Assembly (NCBI RefSeq): GCF_000092825.1
Contig: NC_014168.1
Coordinates: forward strand, 2,719,946-2,783,945
Direction of reading: 5' to 3'
Length of the DNA stretch: 64,000 bases
Source: Segniliparus rotundus DSM 44985
GTDB lineage: Bacteria > Actinomycetota > Actinomycetes > Mycobacteriales > Mycobacteriaceae
The notes under the pieces were generated by a model. It saw nothing but the letters and a program-made list of their open reading frames with translations. It did not search any database and was not told the origin of the DNA. This document shows, one piece after another, positions 21,385-29,924 of the stretch (position 1 is its first letter; each line of letters starts with the position of its first letter). The position numbers and the translations under genes were made by a program.

Positions 21385-22718
21385 CCACAGACCACGCCGC
21401 GCCGGGACTGTCCATTTTCCCTGTCGCCGGGTTGCCGGAATTCGCCGCCGGCGACGACGTCGCCGCGGCCATTGTGGACGCGGTCGCGCTGCGGGACGGC
21501 GACGTGCTCGTCGTGACGTCGAAAATCATCTCCAAAGCGGAGGGGAAAATCGTCCCGGCCCCGGAAGACCCGCAGGAGCGCGACGCGCTTCGCCGGGAGC
21601 TCGTCCTCCAAGAAGCCCGGCGCGTGATCGCGCAGCGCAACCGCACCCTCATCACGGAGAACCGGCTCGGGATCGTGGCAGCCGCCTCGGGCGTGGACAA
21701 CTCGAACTTGCCGCGCAACGAGCTGGCCCTGCTGCCCGAAAACCCCGACAGCAGCGCTCAGCGGCTCCGCGAGCGGGTGCGAGAGCTCGCTGGGGCGCGG
21801 ATCGCGGTCATCATCACCGACACGATGGGCAGGGCGTGGCGGATCGGGCAGACCGACGCGGCAATCGGGACGGCCGGGCTCACGGTCCTGCACCGGTACG
21901 GCGGGACGTTCGACGCGCACGGCAACGAGCTGCACGTCACCGAAGTCGCCATCGCCGACGAGCTCGCCGCCGCCGCCGACCTCGTCAAAGGCAAACTCGG
22001 CGGGGTGCCTGTCGCCGTGGTCCGGGGCTTGCAACCGCAAGACGACGGCTCCACGGCGCAAGATTTGCTCCGCCCAGTCGAAGAGGACCTGTTCAGTCTT
22101 GGCGTGGATGAGGCAGTGTCGCAGGGGCGGCGGGAGGCAGTGCCCGCGCGGCGCTCCGTGCGGCGCTTCTCGCCCGAACCGGTGGAACCGGAAGAGGTCC
22201 GCGCGGCAATCGGGGACGCGCTCACCGCCCCCGCCCCGCACCACACGCATCCGGTGCGGTTCGTGTGGCTGCGGGACAAGGTGGTCCGAGAGCGGCTTCT
22301 GGCCCGGATGCGGGCGGCCTGGCGGGCTGATCTGGAATCGGACCTTTTCACGCCCGAACAGGTCGAACGACGGCTCGCGAAGGGGGACATCCTCTTTGAC
22401 GCCCCGGAAGTCGTCGTGCCCTTCCTCGTCCCCGAGGGCGCGCACACGTACCGCGACGAGCGGCGCAATGCGTGCGAGCGCACGATGTTCCTGGTCGCGG
22501 GCGGCGCGGCGGTGCAGGGCCTTCTCGTCGCGCTCGCCGCGCGGGATCTCGGCAGCTGCTGGATCGGATCGACCATTTTCAGCGCCGACATTGTGCGCGA
22601 GGAACTGGGCCTCGACGCGAGCTGGTCCCCCCTCGGCGCGGTGGCCATTGGCCGGCCTGCCCAGCCCCCGGAGCCGAGGCCGCCGTGGGACATGGAGCCG
22701 TATCTGCTGGAACGCTAA
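21381..22718 (+). CDS. fbiB: Coenzyme F420:L-glutamate ligase / dehydro-F420-0 reductase
   Basis: A 445-residue two-domain enzyme. Residues 1 to about 245 are the CofE-type gamma-glutamyl ligase adding the poly-glutamate tail ([33 protein letters not shown]). Residues from about 250 form an FMN-binding nitroreductase-like domain ([17 protein letters not shown] ... [20 protein letters not shown]) that reduces dehydro-F420-0. It overlaps fbiA in an ATGA. The stop codon lies inside a 50-nt perfect palindrome that ends the unit. Confidence 0.96.
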   Translation: MTTDHAAPGLSIFPVAGLPEFAAGDDVAAAIVDAVALRDGDVLVVTSKIISKAEGKIVPAPEDPQERDALRRELVLQEARRVIAQRNRTLITENRLGIVAAASGVDNSNLPRNELALLPENPDSSAQRLRERVRELAGARIAVIITDTMGRAWRIGQTDAAIGTAGLTVLHRYGGTFDAHGNELHVTEVAIADELAAAADLVKGKLGGVPVAVVRGLQPQDDGSTAQDLLRPVEEDLFSLGVDEAVSQGRREAVPARRSVRRFSPEPVEPEEVRAAIGDALTAPAPHHTHPVRFVWLRDKVVRERLLARMRAAWRADLESDLFTPEQVERRLAKGDILFDAPEVVVPFLVPEGAHTYRDERRNACERTMFLVAGGAAVQGLLVALAARDLGSCWIGSTIFSADIVREELGLDASWSPLGAVAIGRPAQPPEPRPPWDMEPYLLER

Positions 22719-22762
22719 GAAAGGCCTTGGAGCTGTGCACAGCTCCAAGGCCTTTCTTAGCG
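22713..22762. terminator. 50-nt perfect palindrome (bidirectional terminator) at the fbiB stop
   Basis: Left arm 22713-22737 and right arm 22738-22762 are exact reverse complements (25 bp, no spacer), centred on CTGTG/CACAG. The arm contains CTAAGAAAGG on one side and CCTTTCTTAG on the other, so each strand meets a T-rich half. It overlaps the last codons of fbiB and faces the minus-strand micro-ORFs, so it could end transcription from both sides. A small second stem GCCGTC-GGC-GACGGC lies at 22771-22785. Confidence 0.75.
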
Positions 22763-22791
22763 TGACTTTCGCCGTCGGCGACGGCGGGCGG

Positions 22792-22926
22792 TCAGCGACG
22801 GCGCGGCAGCACCGAAATCGGCGACTGCAACGCCATGGACCACGCGCGTTCCCTCGGGGTCAGGTGGGTCGCGATCCGAGCCCAACGGCGCATGCCGCTC
22901 ATACGATGAGACCGAACAACAGCCAT
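22792..22926 (-). CDS. Micro-ORF C: 44-residue basic peptide
   Basis: A 44-residue peptide with an excellent ribosome site (AAAGGAGCG, 7-8 bases before ATG 22926). Its core RRWARIATHLTPRERAW followed by SMALQSPISVLPRRR resembles the core of the 60-residue peptide at 23049-23231: shared R-W-x-R-A/I-A, E-R-A, A-L/M-Q-S/T-P, V and final P-R-R. Two related peptides side by side with good ribosome sites argue that they are real. I know no family for them. Highly basic, no signal peptide. Function unknown. Confidence 0.5.
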   Translation of the reverse strand: MAVVRSHRMSGMRRWARIATHLTPRERAWSMALQSPISVLPRRR

Positions 22927-23048
22927 AAGCGCTCCTTTCACACTGCTTTTCAGCGCTTGGACCACCATCATGCAAGAACAACGTTCAGGAATCAAGGGCC
23001 AAACAGAGGATGAATGAAAGATGAACGAAATCTTGACAAACGAAACCC

Positions 23049-23231
23049 TCAGTTTCGGCGCGGGGTCGCGTTCGTGGGCTTGACCACAGCGAGGGGCGTC
23101 TGCATGGCCCTGGCGAAGGCCCGCTCCTGCGCGCTCATGCCCGCGGCGGCGCGCAACCACCGTGCTGAGCGGCGGCAGCGGTCCGTGAAAGCGTGCTCGA
23201 AAAGAGTCGGCGTGTGGTGAAGAAAAGCCAT
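23049..23231 (-). CDS. Micro-ORF B: 60-residue basic peptide
   Basis: A 60-residue peptide beginning MAFLHHTPTLFEHAF, with AGGAG six bases before ATG 23231. The second half (SARWLRAAAGMSAQERAFAR then AMQTPLAVV ... PRRN) aligns with micro-ORF C. It lies downstream of manB on the same strand, with about 120 bases of lower-GC sequence between it and micro-ORF C (22927-23048), which may be a promoter for the latter. Not recognised; no membrane segment or signal peptide is clear. A spurious frame remains possible. Confidence 0.45.
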   Translation of the reverse strand: MAFLHHTPTLFEHAFTDRCRRSARWLRAAAGMSAQERAFARAMQTPLAVVKPTNATPRRN

Positions 23232-23287
23232 GGCCTGCTCCTGAGAAGAGAGGCGGCATGCCCGCTGGGCGTAAGGGCTCTATCAGC

Positions 23288-23365
23288 TCAGCGCGAGCGG
23301 CGGACAGACCGGAGGTGGACGGATGTGATCGCTGTCGAGACCTGTCTATGACTCGAACTGCTCAT
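23288..23365 (-). CDS. Micro-ORF A: 25-residue peptide with perfect Shine-Dalgarno
   Basis: ATG 23365 is preceded by AAGGAGG with 8 bases spacing, the best ribosome site in this spacer. It opens a 25-codon frame: MSSSSHRQVSTAI, then a basic end RSVRRSR and TGA. It is rich in Ser, Arg, Val and Thr. It could be a leader peptide for micro-ORFs B and C or a true small protein. The remainder of 23366-23491, up to manB, shows nothing else I can name. Confidence 0.3.
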   Translation of the reverse strand: MSSSSHRQVSTAITSVHLRSVRRSR

Positions 23366-23491
23366 CGTCACCACCTCCTTGGGCTCGGGCGCGTCGCGCA
23401 CGGGGAACGTGTCCATAGTGAACCCGAAAGCCCAGCCTGTCAAGGCAATCGTGACGAGCCATACGCCGCCGGCGACGCCCGTCGAAAGGAC

Positions 23492-24592
23492 TCAGACGTC
23501 GGAGGAGAACCGCAATCCCCCGTCGGGAAGCGCCACCCCCGGCCAAACCCGAGCGCCCGAAAGCAACTCGCACCGCGCGCCGATCTGCGCGCCGTCGCCG
23601 ACCACAGCGTCACGGATCAGCGCACGAGGGCCGACATGCACGCCAAAGCCGAGGATCGAGCGCTCCACGACAGCCCCAGCCTCGACCTTCGCCCCGTCGA
23701 AGACCACCGCGCCGTCCAATCGCGCCCCGGCTCCGATCTCCACGCCGCGGCCAAGCGCCGTGCCGCCGATGACCAGCGCGCCCGGAGCGACCGACGTCCC
23801 CTCGGGGATGAGGGCCTCGCCCCGCTGGCCGCCGAGCACTGGGGAGGGCGCGATGCCGCGCACCAAGTCCGCCGAACCGCGCACAAAGTCCTCAGGCACC
23901 CCCATGTCGCGCCAGTAGCCGTTGTCGACGTGGCCGTACACCTTGCCCTTGGCGACAAGGCCAGGGAACACTTCGCGCTCGACCGACACCGCGCGCCCGG
24001 CGGGGATCGACTCGATCACCTCGCGTTTGAACACGTAACAGCCCGCGTTGATCTGGTCGGTCGGCGGCGCCTCGGTTTTCTCCAGGAACGCCTGCACTTT
24101 GCCGTCGCCGTCGGTGACCACACACCCGTAGGCCCTCGGATCGAGCACCCGGCTGAGCAGCAAGGTCACATCGGCGTCCGCCTCCTGGTGACGGTGCACC
24201 AGCGCCGTCAAATCCGCACCGGAGAGCACGTCCCCGTTGAAGACCAGCACCGTCGGCGCGTCGAGCGACTCGAAGGCGTTGCGCAGGCCGCCGCCCGTGC
24301 CAAGAGGCTCGGCCTCGCTCACGTAGGTGAGCTCAAGGCCCAGTTTGGAGCCATCGCCGAAGTGGTCGTGGAACGCGTCGGCCTTGTACGAGGTGCCGAT
24401 GACCACCCGAGTCACGCCGATCTCGGCGATCCGGCTCAAAAGATGGCTCAAAAACGGGACGCCCGCCGTGTGCAGCATCGGCTTCGGCGATGTGAGCGTG
24501 AGCGGGCGCAACCGAGTGCCCATGCCTCCGGCCAAGACCACAGCCTGAACCTCGTCATGTCCCCATCGCCGATCGGCGCGCTGGTCGTTCAT
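23492..24592 (-). CDS. manB: Mannose-1-phosphate guanylyltransferase
   Basis: A 366-residue GDP-mannose pyrophosphorylase (Rv3264c-like; often named manB or manC). The N-terminal nucleotidyltransferase has VVLAGGMGTRLRPLT, SPKPML, FNGDVLSG and GCYVF; the C-terminal third is a left-handed beta-helix of hexapeptide repeats (IGAGARLDGAVVF, VGDGAQIGARC). It supplies GDP-mannose for PIMs, lipomannan and glycoproteins. It lies 27 bases after wbbL, in the same order as M. tuberculosis Rv3264c-Rv3265c-Rv3266c. Confidence 0.93.
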   Translation of the reverse strand: MNDQRADRRWGHDEVQAVVLAGGMGTRLRPLTLTSPKPMLHTAGVPFLSHLLSRIAEIGVTRVVIGTSYKADAFHDHFGDGSKLGLELTYVSEAEPLGTGGGLRNAFESLDAPTVLVFNGDVLSGADLTALVHRHQEADADVTLLLSRVLDPRAYGCVVTDGDGKVQAFLEKTEAPPTDQINAGCYVFKREVIESIPAGRAVSVEREVFPGLVAKGKVYGHVDNGYWRDMGVPEDFVRGSADLVRGIAPSPVLGGQRGEALIPEGTSVAPGALVIGGTALGRGVEIGAGARLDGAVVFDGAKVEAGAVVERSILGFGVHVGPRALIRDAVVGDGAQIGARCELLSGARVWPGVALPDGGLRFSSDV

Positions 24593-24619
24593 GCCTGCAC
24601 CTTCTTCACTGTTTGTGCT

Positions 24620-25543
24620 TCACTGTTCTTGCGCCGCCGCGCGTCGGGCGATCACAACCTTGGCCCGCAACCCTAGACCAAAACGCACCGCGAACCGCAC
24701 AGGAGCCTGCCACCAGGCCGCGTGCCGGTCGGCGAAAAACCGATAGGCGCTGTCGTGGTGCGCGCGCAGCATCCGCGCCGGATGCCGTTTCGTGGCGTGC
24801 CCTTGGGCGTGGACCACTCGCGCGCTCGGCACATACACGTTCGCCCACCCGGCCTTGGCCAGCCGGTCGCCGAGATCGACGTCCTCCAAGTACATGAAAT
24901 ACCGCTCGTCGAAGCCGCCGACCTCGTCGAACGCGGATTTGCGCAGCAGCAGGCACGCGCCGGAGAGCCACCCCGCCTCGCGTTCGGCCAACTCCTCGTC
25001 CCGGCGCAAATACCGCCTCGTCCACGGGTTGCGCGGCCACACGCCGACGAGAACCGCGTGCATCGCGCCAAGGAACAACGTCGGCACCGCCCGCGCCGAA
25101 GGGTAGGGCGAACCGTCCGGCTCGCGGATAAGCGGCCCGAAAGCCCCTGCTCGCGGCCATCGTCGCGCGGCGTCGACAAGCGCGTCGACGCTGCCTTGCC
25201 CCCAGACCACGTCCGGGTTCGCCACGAGGTAGAACTCCACCTCGCCCGCACGCTCGCGGGCCGTGGCCGCGCCGAGGTTCGCCCCCCTGCCAAAGCCCAA
25301 GTTCTCACCGGATTCGACGAGCACGACGTTCGGGTGTTTGGCGGCCGCGGCCTGCGGCGCCCCGTCCACAGAACCGTTGTCCACGACCACCACCAGCGGC
25401 TGCGCTTTCGTCGCCGACGCAAGGCTGGCCAGGAATTCCTCAAGGTGCTCGCCCGGCGAGTAGGTCACTGTGACAACCGCCAACGTTGTGCCGGCGAACT
25501 GCGGCGCTGCCGGAGCCTCGTCCACGCCCGCGCCCCCCGTCAT
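24620..25543 (-). CDS. wbbL: dTDP-Rha: GlcNAc-PP-decaprenyl rhamnosyltransferase
   Basis: A 307-residue GT2-family glycosyltransferase that adds rhamnose to form the linker joining arabinogalactan to peptidoglycan. Motifs: VVTVTYSPGEHLEEFL, VVDNGSVDG, ENLGFGRGANLGAA, the metal-binding VANPDVVW, and MYLEDVDLGDRLAKAGW. ATG 25543 overlaps the rmlD stop (ATGA), so the two are coupled: RmlD makes the last precursor step of the dTDP-rhamnose donor. Essential in mycobacteria (Rv3265c). Confidence 0.95.
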   Translation of the reverse strand: MTGGAGVDEAPAAPQFAGTTLAVVTVTYSPGEHLEEFLASLASATKAQPLVVVVDNGSVDGAPQAAAAKHPNVVLVESGENLGFGRGANLGAATARERAGEVEFYLVANPDVVWGQGSVDALVDAARRWPRAGAFGPLIREPDGSPYPSARAVPTLFLGAMHAVLVGVWPRNPWTRRYLRRDEELAEREAGWLSGACLLLRKSAFDEVGGFDERYFMYLEDVDLGDRLAKAGWANVYVPSARVVHAQGHATKRHPARMLRAHHDSAYRFFADRHAAWWQAPVRFAVRFGLGLRAKVVIARRAAAQEQ

Positions 25544-26424
25544 CCGTGCCGCAGCGCGTCGCGCAACGCGTCTCGCCAAGCTCGGGGCGGACGCAGACCG
25601 CGCTGCATCCAGGACGCGACCGACAAGACCGAGTACGGCGGCCGCGCCGCCGGGCGCTCCAGCTCCCAGCTCATGCACGGGCGCACCAAGTCAGGGTCGG
25701 CCCCCAGCTCCTCGAACACGGCGCGCGCAAGATCGTGCCTGCTGCACCCGCCGGTGTTGCTGAACTGCAAAAGGCCGCCTTCACCGCCCTGCCACGCCAG
25801 CTCCAAAAGCCCGTAGGCGAGATCGACGCAGCGCGTCGGCGAGCCCACCTGGTCGGTCACCGCGCGCATCGCCGAGCCGCTCTCCGCCTGCTCGCGGGCC
25901 GTGGAGACAAAATCCCTGCCGTGGCGCTCGCCGGTGTAGACCCAGCTGGTGCGCACCACGACGCTGCGCGGGTTGTGCTGGAAGGCGAGACGTTCGCCCG
26001 CGAGTTTGCTCTCCCCGTACACCTGAATCGGCCGAGGCTCGTCGTCCGCCTCATAGGGCCGGGCGAGCCGCGCCGAGAACCAGCCCTCCTCTTGCCCGGC
26101 GAAGACATAGTCGGTCGAAACGTGGATGAACCTCGCGCCGACCCGCGCGCAGGCCCTGGCGAGGTTGCCCACCGCCTCGGCGTTGATCCGGTGCGCGCCC
26201 TCAGGGTCGGCCTCGGCGGCGTCCACCTGGGTCTGGGCCGCGCAGTTGACGACCACGTCCCCCGGCCGCAACGTTTCGGCCACCGCGCCCTCGTCGCAGA
26301 TGTCGAGCTGCGCGCGCGAGAGGCCCACCACGTTGTACCTGTGCTCGGCGGCGATCTGAACGACTCTGGAACCGACCTGCCCGCCAGCGCCAGTGACCAC
26401 CAAGCGTTCGACGCGCGCGTTCAA
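25540..26424 (-). CDS. rmlD: dTDP-4-dehydrorhamnose reductase
   Basis: A 294-residue short-chain reductase making dTDP-L-rhamnose. VTGAGGQVGSRVV is the NAD(P)-binding loop; VNCAAQTQVDAAE, STDYVFAG and the catalytic VYGESKLAGE (Tyr-x3-Lys) are present. I place the start at TTG 26424 (MNARVERLVVTG): this gives the family's normal length, whereas longer in-frame starts would run into the divergent LCP gene. A TTG start with a weak ribosome site suggests modest translation. Confidence 0.92.
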   Translation of the reverse strand: MNARVERLVVTGAGGQVGSRVVQIAAEHRYNVVGLSRAQLDICDEGAVAETLRPGDVVVNCAAQTQVDAAEADPEGAHRINAEAVGNLARACARVGARFIHVSTDYVFAGQEEGWFSARLARPYEADDEPRPIQVYGESKLAGERLAFQHNPRSVVVRTSWVYTGERHGRDFVSTAREQAESGSAMRAVTDQVGSPTRCVDLAYGLLELAWQGGEGGLLQFSNTGGCSRHDLARAVFEELGADPDLVRPCMSWELERPAARPPYSVLSVASWMQRGLRPPRAWRDALRDALRHG

Positions 26425-26467
26425 TATCTCGTCCCTAGCTCCACAGCACGCTAGCCTAGTCCATGCA

Positions 26468-28000
26468 ATGAGCGAGGTTACGAGGAAGTTGTCCAACACG
26501 CCCCCGGGGTCGCGGGCGGGCGCGCGCCCAGGCGGCGCCAGCGGCAAGGCTCCGGCGCGCGCGCGGCGCGACCCAGTCACCAGGCCGAAAGTGATCGCCA
26601 CCGTCTGCTCGCTCATGGCGCTCACCCTCACCGGCGCCGCGTGGAACTACTACCAAAAAGCCGACTCCCTCACGAAGTTCGACCTCAGCGACAGCCTCGC
26701 CCAAGCCGACGACGGCGCGCAAGACATCCTGCTCGTCGGCGTCGACAGCCGCACCGACGCGGCGGGCAACCCGCTCACCCAGGAAATGCGCGACAAACTC
26801 CACGCGGGCGGCGAAGAAGAGAACGGGACGATCAACACCGACACGATCATCCTGGTGCGCATCCCCGACTCCGGCACGTCCGCGACGGCCGTCTCCATCC
26901 CCCGCGACTCGTTCGTCAAAGCACCCGGACTCGGCCAGGTGAAGATCAACTCGGTGTACGGCTCCACAAAAGAAGCCGCCCGCCTGCAACTCGTGCAGTC
27001 CGGGGTGAACGACGCGGAGGCCGACCGGCGTTCCACCCTCGCCGCGCGCAAAGCGCTCTTCCAGGCGGTCCAAGACCTCACTGGCGTCTCCATCGACCAC
27101 ATGGCGGAAATCGGCATCCTCGGCTTCGTCGAATTCACCGACGCCCTCGGCGGCGTCGACGTCTGCTTGAACAACCCGGTGGACGAGCCGCTGTCCGGGG
27201 CGAACTTCCCCGCCGGGCGCCAGACGCTCGACGGGGCGGGGGCGCTCGCCTTCGTCCGCCAACGCCACGACCTCCCCCGGGGCGACCTCGACCGGATCGT
27301 CCGCCAACAGGTGTTCATGGCCTCCTTGGCCCGCAAAGCCCTCTCGGGCAAATTCCTGCGCGACCCAGGCAAGATCAACCAGATCATCGCGGCTTTGAAA
27401 ATGTCCGTCGCCATCGACGACAAATGGAACATCATGGACTTCGCTTCGAAGCTCAGCGACCTGACCGGCGGAAAAGTGCGCTTCGAGACCATGCCCGTGG
27501 TCGACCCCGACGGGCAGACCCCCGGCGGGCAGAGCGTGGTGATCGTCGATCCGAAGTCCGTGCAAGCGTACTTCCAAGGCTTGCTCAAAGAACCGCAACA
27601 AGAACCTCCGTCCGCCCAGCCGCAAGAGACTGTGGACGTGGAGAACGCGAGCAACATCCCCGGACTCGCGCAGAAAATAGCGGCGAGCCTCGGCGAAGCC
27701 GGCGTCAACACCGGCGATGTCGGCGAATACACCGGGCCCAAACCCGAGACCAGCGCGGTCTTCGCCCGTTCGACGGACGACGCGGCGCTCTCGCAGCTTT
27801 CCGGCGCAGTGGGCCAGCTGCCCGTGCAGGTGGACAGCTCATTGCCCGCCGGGCATGTGCGGCTCGTCCTCGCGGGCGATTCCGCGACCACGATCACGGT
27901 GCGAACCCCCGAACCGAATCCGCAGCCCGAGGACAGCGGCCCGCCCGACGCGAACCATCCCATCAACGCGTCGGCTGGGGACATCCGCTGTGTGAACTGA
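26468..28000 (+). CDS. LytR-CpsA-Psr (LCP) family ligase
   Basis: A 510-residue cell-wall ligase that attaches arabinogalactan to peptidoglycan (Lcp1/Rv3267 counterpart). A Pro/Arg-rich cytoplasmic tail is followed by one membrane helix (VIATVCSLMALTLTGAAW, about residues 44-61). The extracytoplasmic LCP domain shows ILLVGVDSRTD, NTDTIILVRIP, AVSIPRDSFV, ALGGVDVCLN and FVRQRHDLPRGDLDRI (catalytic Arg/Asp). A C-terminal LytR_C domain follows. It diverges from rmlD with a 43-base spacer, matching its role in the same wall-linkage pathway. ATG 26463 is out of frame; ATG 26468 fits. Confidence 0.93.
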   Translation: MSEVTRKLSNTPPGSRAGARPGGASGKAPARARRDPVTRPKVIATVCSLMALTLTGAAWNYYQKADSLTKFDLSDSLAQADDGAQDILLVGVDSRTDAAGNPLTQEMRDKLHAGGEEENGTINTDTIILVRIPDSGTSATAVSIPRDSFVKAPGLGQVKINSVYGSTKEAARLQLVQSGVNDAEADRRSTLAARKALFQAVQDLTGVSIDHMAEIGILGFVEFTDALGGVDVCLNNPVDEPLSGANFPAGRQTLDGAGALAFVRQRHDLPRGDLDRIVRQQVFMASLARKALSGKFLRDPGKINQIIAALKMSVAIDDKWNIMDFASKLSDLTGGKVRFETMPVVDPDGQTPGGQSVVIVDPKSVQAYFQGLLKEPQQEPPSAQPQETVDVENASNIPGLAQKIAASLGEAGVNTGDVGEYTGPKPETSAVFARSTDDAALSQLSGAVGQLPVQVDSSLPAGHVRLVLAGDSATTITVRTPEPNPQPEDSGPPDANHPINASAGDIRCVN

Positions 28001-28025
28001 GCGAACTCCGCATTACCCTGATGGG

Positions 28026-28799
28026 ATGTTCCTCACACCGAAGATCTCTGATCAGGCCCTGGCGCAGGCGCTCAGCTGGGTGGTCGCCGTGGCGGTCCCT
28101 TTGCTCGACGGAGTGGCCGAAACCGACCCTTTGCATCTGAAGCAGCGCGAACCCGGCGGCGAAGGCTCGTCGAGGGTGAGCGGCGCCATCGACCGGGCGG
28201 CGTCTTTCGTGCAGGCGCGAGAGCTGCCTGGCACGGCGGGCTGGGAGTCGAAGCCCGCGCATGAGCGCAGCCGGTGGTGGGCCAAGAAGATCGGACCGAT
28301 CGGCTCCGCGGTGGCGAGCGCGCCCGGAGTGTTCGGCGCGCTGTCTGACCGGTTCCCCGTCCAGGACGCGTTCGGTTTCGCGACGCAGGCGGTGACGTTG
28401 TGCGCGGTGGCCCGCGAACACGGGGTGCGTGACCGCGAGGACCTTGTTCGGATGTTGGCCGAGGTGCTCTGCGGGCGCACGCTCGACACGGCGGCGCTCG
28501 CCGCGCCCGAGGAGCCTGCCCCTTTCCGGCACAAGGACGAGGGCACGTCGCTGCCGTCGTGGACGAGGCTGGTGCGCGGGCTGTGGCGGATCACGCAGAT
28601 CGTCCGATCAGTCAGCTCCGAGCTGGAAAAACGACCTCGCGGCTCCTCGTTCTACCGGCTTTTGGGCAAGCTTCCCGTCGTGGGCGCGGTCGGCGACTTT
28701 CTGCACGAGACCGGCGGGGTGCGACGAGCCGTGGAGGAGGGCGAACGCTGGCTCCGACAGGGCGGGCAGCCCGCGCGGGGCGCTCGGCGCGGGCGCTGA
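28026..28799 (+). CDS. Conserved-looking protein of unknown function
   Basis: A 257-residue protein, not recognised. It starts MFLTPKISDQALAQALSWVV; moderately hydrophobic helices (LSWVVAVAVPLL, and GFATQAVTLCAVA) alternate with charged stretches, and it ends in a basic tail (ARGARRGR). No signal peptide. It begins 25 bases after the LCP gene and is probably co-transcribed, which hints at an envelope role. No catalytic motif is visible. The codon pattern is typical of neighbours, so it is a real gene. Confidence 0.7.
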   Translation: MFLTPKISDQALAQALSWVVAVAVPLLDGVAETDPLHLKQREPGGEGSSRVSGAIDRAASFVQARELPGTAGWESKPAHERSRWWAKKIGPIGSAVASAPGVFGALSDRFPVQDAFGFATQAVTLCAVAREHGVRDREDLVRMLAEVLCGRTLDTAALAAPEEPAPFRHKDEGTSLPSWTRLVRGLWRITQIVRSVSSELEKRPRGSSFYRLLGKLPVVGAVGDFLHETGGVRRAVEEGERWLRQGGQPARGARRGR

Positions 28800-28808
28800 G
28801 CGGCGGGG

Positions 28809-29705
28809 CTATCCGAGCAAGTCGTCGAGCGCTGGACCGAGCGTCGGGAATCGGAATGGGAATCCTGCTTGCGTCAGCCGTTCCGGCACGCCGCGCCTGC
28901 CGCTGAGCGCGAGCGCGGGGTCCGTCCGCAACAGAGGCGCGGCGAGCCGCACTGCGAAGGCGGGCGACGGCGGAGCCCAAGGGCGGTGCAGCGCGCGGCG
29001 CAGCTCTGCCATGAACTCCGCGTTGCGGACCGGGTTCGGGGCAGTGGCGTGGACGAGTCCTTGGACTTTGCCGTCGAGGGCGAAACGCGCGATCGCGAGC
29101 CAATCCGCGATGTGGACCCAACTGAACCATTGCTTGCCCGAGCCGACTTTGCCGCCGAGGCCGAACCGGGCGAGGGCGGCCAATTTGTCCAATGCGGGCG
29201 ATCCGGCCGCGAGCACGATGCTGGTGCGCAGGATCGCTTTCGAGCCCGCGACCGCGCCTTCGGACGCCGCTTCCCACGGCAGCGCCACCCCGGTCATCTG
29301 CGGCAAGCCTTCCCGGACCGGGGTGTCTTCGGTGAGCTCGGCGTCGCCCGCGTCGCCGTAAATCGCGAGCGTTGAGCCTTGCAGCCACACTGAGATCGGT
29401 TGCTCGAGCTGCTGGGAGGCCGCCACGAGCGCCTGCGTGGGGCGCACCCGGGAGTCGGTGAGCAGTTGGATGTTTTTCTTCGTGGGCGGGCGGTCCACGA
29501 TCTCTCCGGCGAGGTTCACCAGGGCGGCTCCGGAAAGCTCGGCCGCCCAGGGGCCGACGTTGCGCCCGTCCCACTGGACCTGCCGATGCGCGGCGGCGGG
29601 TTTCGGCGAGCGGGTGAGCACGACGACCTCGTGCCCTCTGCCGGCGAGGTCGTCGGCGAGCCGCGACCCGAGCGCTCCTGTTCCGCCTGCGATCACAACC
29701 TTCAT
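28809..29705 (-). CDS. TIGR01777-family epimerase (SulA/YfcH-like)
   Basis: A 298-residue NAD(P)-binding protein of the extended SDR type: VVIAGGTGALGSRLADDLAG at the start, then QWDGRNVGPWAAELSGA, VNLAGEIVDRP, STLAIYGDAGD and the C-terminal DUF1731-type segment (LPERLTQAGFPFRFPTL). The family includes E. coli YfcH and M. tuberculosis Rv2216; its substrate is not established. ATG 29705 fits the conserved start. It diverges from the gltB-like operon; the IdeR-like box in between could in principle act on either gene. Confidence 0.9.
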   Translation of the reverse strand: MKVVIAGGTGALGSRLADDLAGRGHEVVVLTRSPKPAAAHRQVQWDGRNVGPWAAELSGAALVNLAGEIVDRPPTKKNIQLLTDSRVRPTQALVAASQQLEQPISVWLQGSTLAIYGDAGDAELTEDTPVREGLPQMTGVALPWEAASEGAVAGSKAILRTSIVLAAGSPALDKLAALARFGLGGKVGSGKQWFSWVHIADWLAIARFALDGKVQGLVHATAPNPVRNAEFMAELRRALHRPWAPPSPAFAVRLAAPLLRTDPALALSGRRGVPERLTQAGFPFRFPTLGPALDDLLG

Positions 29706-29758
29706 AGAGGGCAGCGTAGTCCCCGTCGTTTGGCGACGACGAGATGAGATTGGTACAC

Positions 29759-29777
29759 TTAGGCTAGCCTTGGCTAA
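29759..29777. promoter_or_regulatory. IdeR/DtxR-like iron box
   Basis: The 19-mer TTAGGCTAGCCTTGGCTAA matches the DtxR/IdeR consensus TTAGGTTAGGCTAACCTAA at 14 of 19 positions, including both outer half-sites. It lies in the 219-base spacer between the TIGR01777 gene (start 29705) and the gltB-like operon (start 29925). Downstream genes include a heme-handling protein, which fits repression by iron-loaded IdeR. Binding is inferred. The box is 147 bases from the gltB start, so a leader transcript of some length is expected; nothing else is evident in it. Confidence 0.65.
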
Positions 29778-29924
29778 TGCCACGCGGCGGCCTGGGGACC
29801 AGGCTGCCGCGGGCTCTGGCTCGCGCGAAGCCGGACGGGCCGGATCGGGCCTGCTCGACGCACGGGAAGCCCGAGGTCACACACTGGGTTCGCCGCTTGC
29901 GGCGCTGGCTGAGGAGAACGCCGT

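Noticed and set aside
20670-22748. Minus-strand open frame of nearly 700 codons opposite fbiA/fbiB
   Set aside because: The sense frames are unambiguous F420 enzymes; the antisense frame shows no motif.
23014-23220. Plus-strand 68-codon frame in the micro-ORF region
   Set aside because: No good ribosome site and it lies antisense to the better-supported 60-residue peptide.
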